A stretch of 64,000 nt of DNA from Sipunculus nudus (Eukaryota > Annelida > Sipuncula > Golfingiida > Sipunculidae). The position numbers and the translations under genes are program-made. The stretch is from contig CM049309.1 in assembly GCA_026874595.1 (NCBI GenBank), forward strand, positions 4,254,076 to 4,318,075, in the 5' to 3' direction. Below, piece after piece: positions 62,445 through 64,000 of the stretch (its first letter is position 1; every line of letters begins with the position of its first letter). The notes under the pieces are model-generated. The model ran no database searches and was not told where the DNA came from. It saw nothing but the letters and a program-made list of their open reading frames with translations.

Positions 62445-62489
62445 CACTGCCAATCAGACCAGTAGTGTTTTAATCCTTATCAGATGAGC

Positions 62490-63560
62490 GGATTAATATT
62501 ACTTGTGTTATGCTTTCGTCCATACAAACAGGCATAGTTTCGACCGGAATATTATTGTGAATGCTATTTTACTATGGAAATCTGGCGTACAGTTAGAATA
62601 AAGACAAGCTCCATTCATTTGATTATGATTGTCCACTAAATCCATTTTGACATGGTAAGTTGATGTTGTGGAGCATTAACTGTCAGTGTTCTCAGTTCAT
62701 GACTGCTGTTGCTGAATGTCAGTAACTATCCTGATGATTTAGATTGGCCATAGCATCTTAATATTAAAGATTGCATATAGCTATATGAATGTCTTCAGTG
62801 ACTTAGCTTATATCATTGGGGATTCTGACAAAGGTTTCTCAGAAGTTTAATGTGTTGTAGTCATTTGATGTCATCATTATGATGGATTCATATTAGTTAA
62901 TATTGGATTAACTACTAAAGTTTATATAACTACTTTAGTTAATATTGCATTGACTATTGTTAGCATCAGTGATGTTGCACTAGGATCATGATGTGCTAAT
63001 GTTGTTTATGTCATTATTTGATAGGTTGGTTATAAGTCAATAAATAACACCAACTGGATGTAATCACTTGAGAACAGTGCTAGTTAACATTACATTAACC
63101 ACACAGCTGGAAGTCTGTTAAGTGTTATTGAGTATTATTTAGTATTAATATGTGACTATTACAGTTACATTTATGTCAAGTATACAGACACTTGATCTGG
63201 AATACTGAAGTTACAGTATTTGACCTTAATGGTTAACACTTTTATTATTATGCAGTATTATGATATTATAGTTTTATTAGTTACAACCGATGTAACAGAT
63301 GTATGTTAATAGATGTGGCTTAGGCCTGCAATTATTTATTTCATGTATTGCAGATAAACCCGTGAGCCTGAGCCACCGTTCATTCCACCGTTGTTCATGC
63401 TACCATTGTTCACTCCGTGACTGTTCATTACATAACTGTTCAGTTTGTGTGTGCAGTGAGACTGGACTCACTTGGAATAAAGCAACTTATTTAATGAAGG
63501 ACTTTTGTTCTTTATACATGCTTTGCCTGGAGTGCGGCCCCTTGTGTTAGTGATGCCCAG
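62490..63560. other. AT-rich DNA, no gene supported
   Basis: A pyrimidine-rich stretch ending TGTATTGCAG at 63352 and an AATAAA at 63476 could mark a terminal exon, but no frame there is convincing. GTTCA-containing motifs repeat loosely at 63380-63440. Confidence 0.4.
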
Positions 63561-63565
63561 CACCA

Positions 63566-64000
63566 CTACAGTATATAATTTAAAACCTGTCACAGTATAT
63601 ACTTTAGACCCTGTCACAGTATATACTTTAAAACCTGTCACAGTATATACTTTAAAACCTGTCACAGCATATACTTTAAAACCTGTCACAGTTTATACTT
63701 TAAAACCTGTCACAGTATATACTTAAAAACCTGTCACAGTATATACTTTAGACCCTGTCACAGTATATACTTTAGACCCTGTCACACTATATACTCTAAA
63801 CCCTGTCACAGTATATACTTTAAAACCTGTCACACTATATACTATAAAACCTTTCACGGTATATACTTTAAAACCTGTCACAGTATATACTTTAAAACCT
63901 GTCAGAGTATATACTTTAGACCCTGTCACAGTATATACTTTAAAACCTGTCACAGTATATACTTTAAAACCTGTCACAGAATATACTTTAGACCCTGTCA
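63566..64000. repeat. 24-bp tandem array, ~18 copies, runs off window end
   Basis: Same unit as 58969-59158, with two main variants: ACTTTAAAACC and ACTTTAGACCC. The variants are interspersed, not blocked. Frames stay open on both strands because 24 is divisible by three. Confidence 0.95.

Larger units (their letters stand above)
60117..62481. mobile_element. 2.37-kb long-inverted-repeat element with 8-bp target duplication
   Basis: Arms at 60117-60238 and 62348-62481 are inverted copies. They share TAAAACACTACTGGTCTG, a tandem CTGGTCTGGTTGGCAGT, a large central palindrome (60154-60187 and 62413-62444) and CTCTATGCATCAGTGCACAG. The right arm carries about 16 extra bases. AGATGAGC occurs immediately outside both arms (60109-60116 and 62482-62489), an exact 8-bp direct repeat as made by hAT/P-type transposases. 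The 2.1-kb interior is AT-rich and has no transposase frame, so the element is non-autonomous. Confidence 0.8.

Noticed and set aside
60132-62467. CACTA (EnSpm) element starting CACTACTGG and ending CCAGTAGTG
   Set aside because: The inverted repeat continues outside these bases. The 3-bp flanks are AAA and TTT, not a direct repeat, whereas an exact 8-bp duplication fits wider boundaries.
63566-63977. Protein frames (KPVTVYTL and reverse) in the 24-bp array
   Set aside because: Open on both strands through repeat periodicity alone.

Overview
This window is AT-rich, gene-poor eukaryotic DNA that is mostly repeats. No stretch of the first 58 kb carries a convincing multi-exon gene, and no rRNA, complete tRNA gene, operon or bacterial signal is visible. 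Several features point to a marine lophotrochozoan, most likely a bivalve mollusc: elements made of 5' hairpin, internal tandem array of about 150-180 bp units and 3' hairpin; tRNA-headed SINE-like units; many miniature inverted-repeat elements with CAGGG-type ends; and many mono-, di- and trinucleotide runs. The taxon is an inference from repeat style, not from a recognised gene.

Layout. 1-6480 is one satellite domain. A 57-bp array (1-852) is interrupted by a 1.5-kb hAT-like non-autonomous element (853-2388). It resumes as a mixed array with a 151-bp higher-order period (2389-3780), then passes into a 36-bp array (3781-6480) that contains a near-perfect 504-bp duplication. The three arrays share a core and look like one evolving family. 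6481-16280 is low-copy DNA with two SINE-like heads. 16330-17723 is an element with four dimers of about 280 bp carrying a GGTGGCGCCACC palindrome. 19710-20095 is a decayed LINE-like fragment with an (AAT)n tail. 22300-25240 is low-copy sequence with candidate cis-regulatory character. 26-30 kb holds nested mobile fragments: hAT-like ends, a three-copy SINE-like cluster and a pogo-like end.

33-39 kb holds a two-membrane-segment open frame, a 586-bp hAT-like miniature element, a tandem-repeat element and an LTR-like unit on the minus strand. A diverged relative of that unit lies on the plus strand at 54.6-55.3 kb. 48.0-49.0 kb is a clean hairpin/5 x 180 bp/hairpin element, and 54.1-54.5 kb is a 7 x 51 bp array. 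From 58.5 kb on there is a good candidate first coding exon (58561-58682), a 24-bp array, a 2.37-kb inverted-repeat element with an exact 8-bp flanking duplication, and a second 24-bp array running off the window end.

No set of genes acting together can be described. The main content is satellite evolution and mobile-element nesting. The few open frames listed as CDS are candidates only and are scored low.
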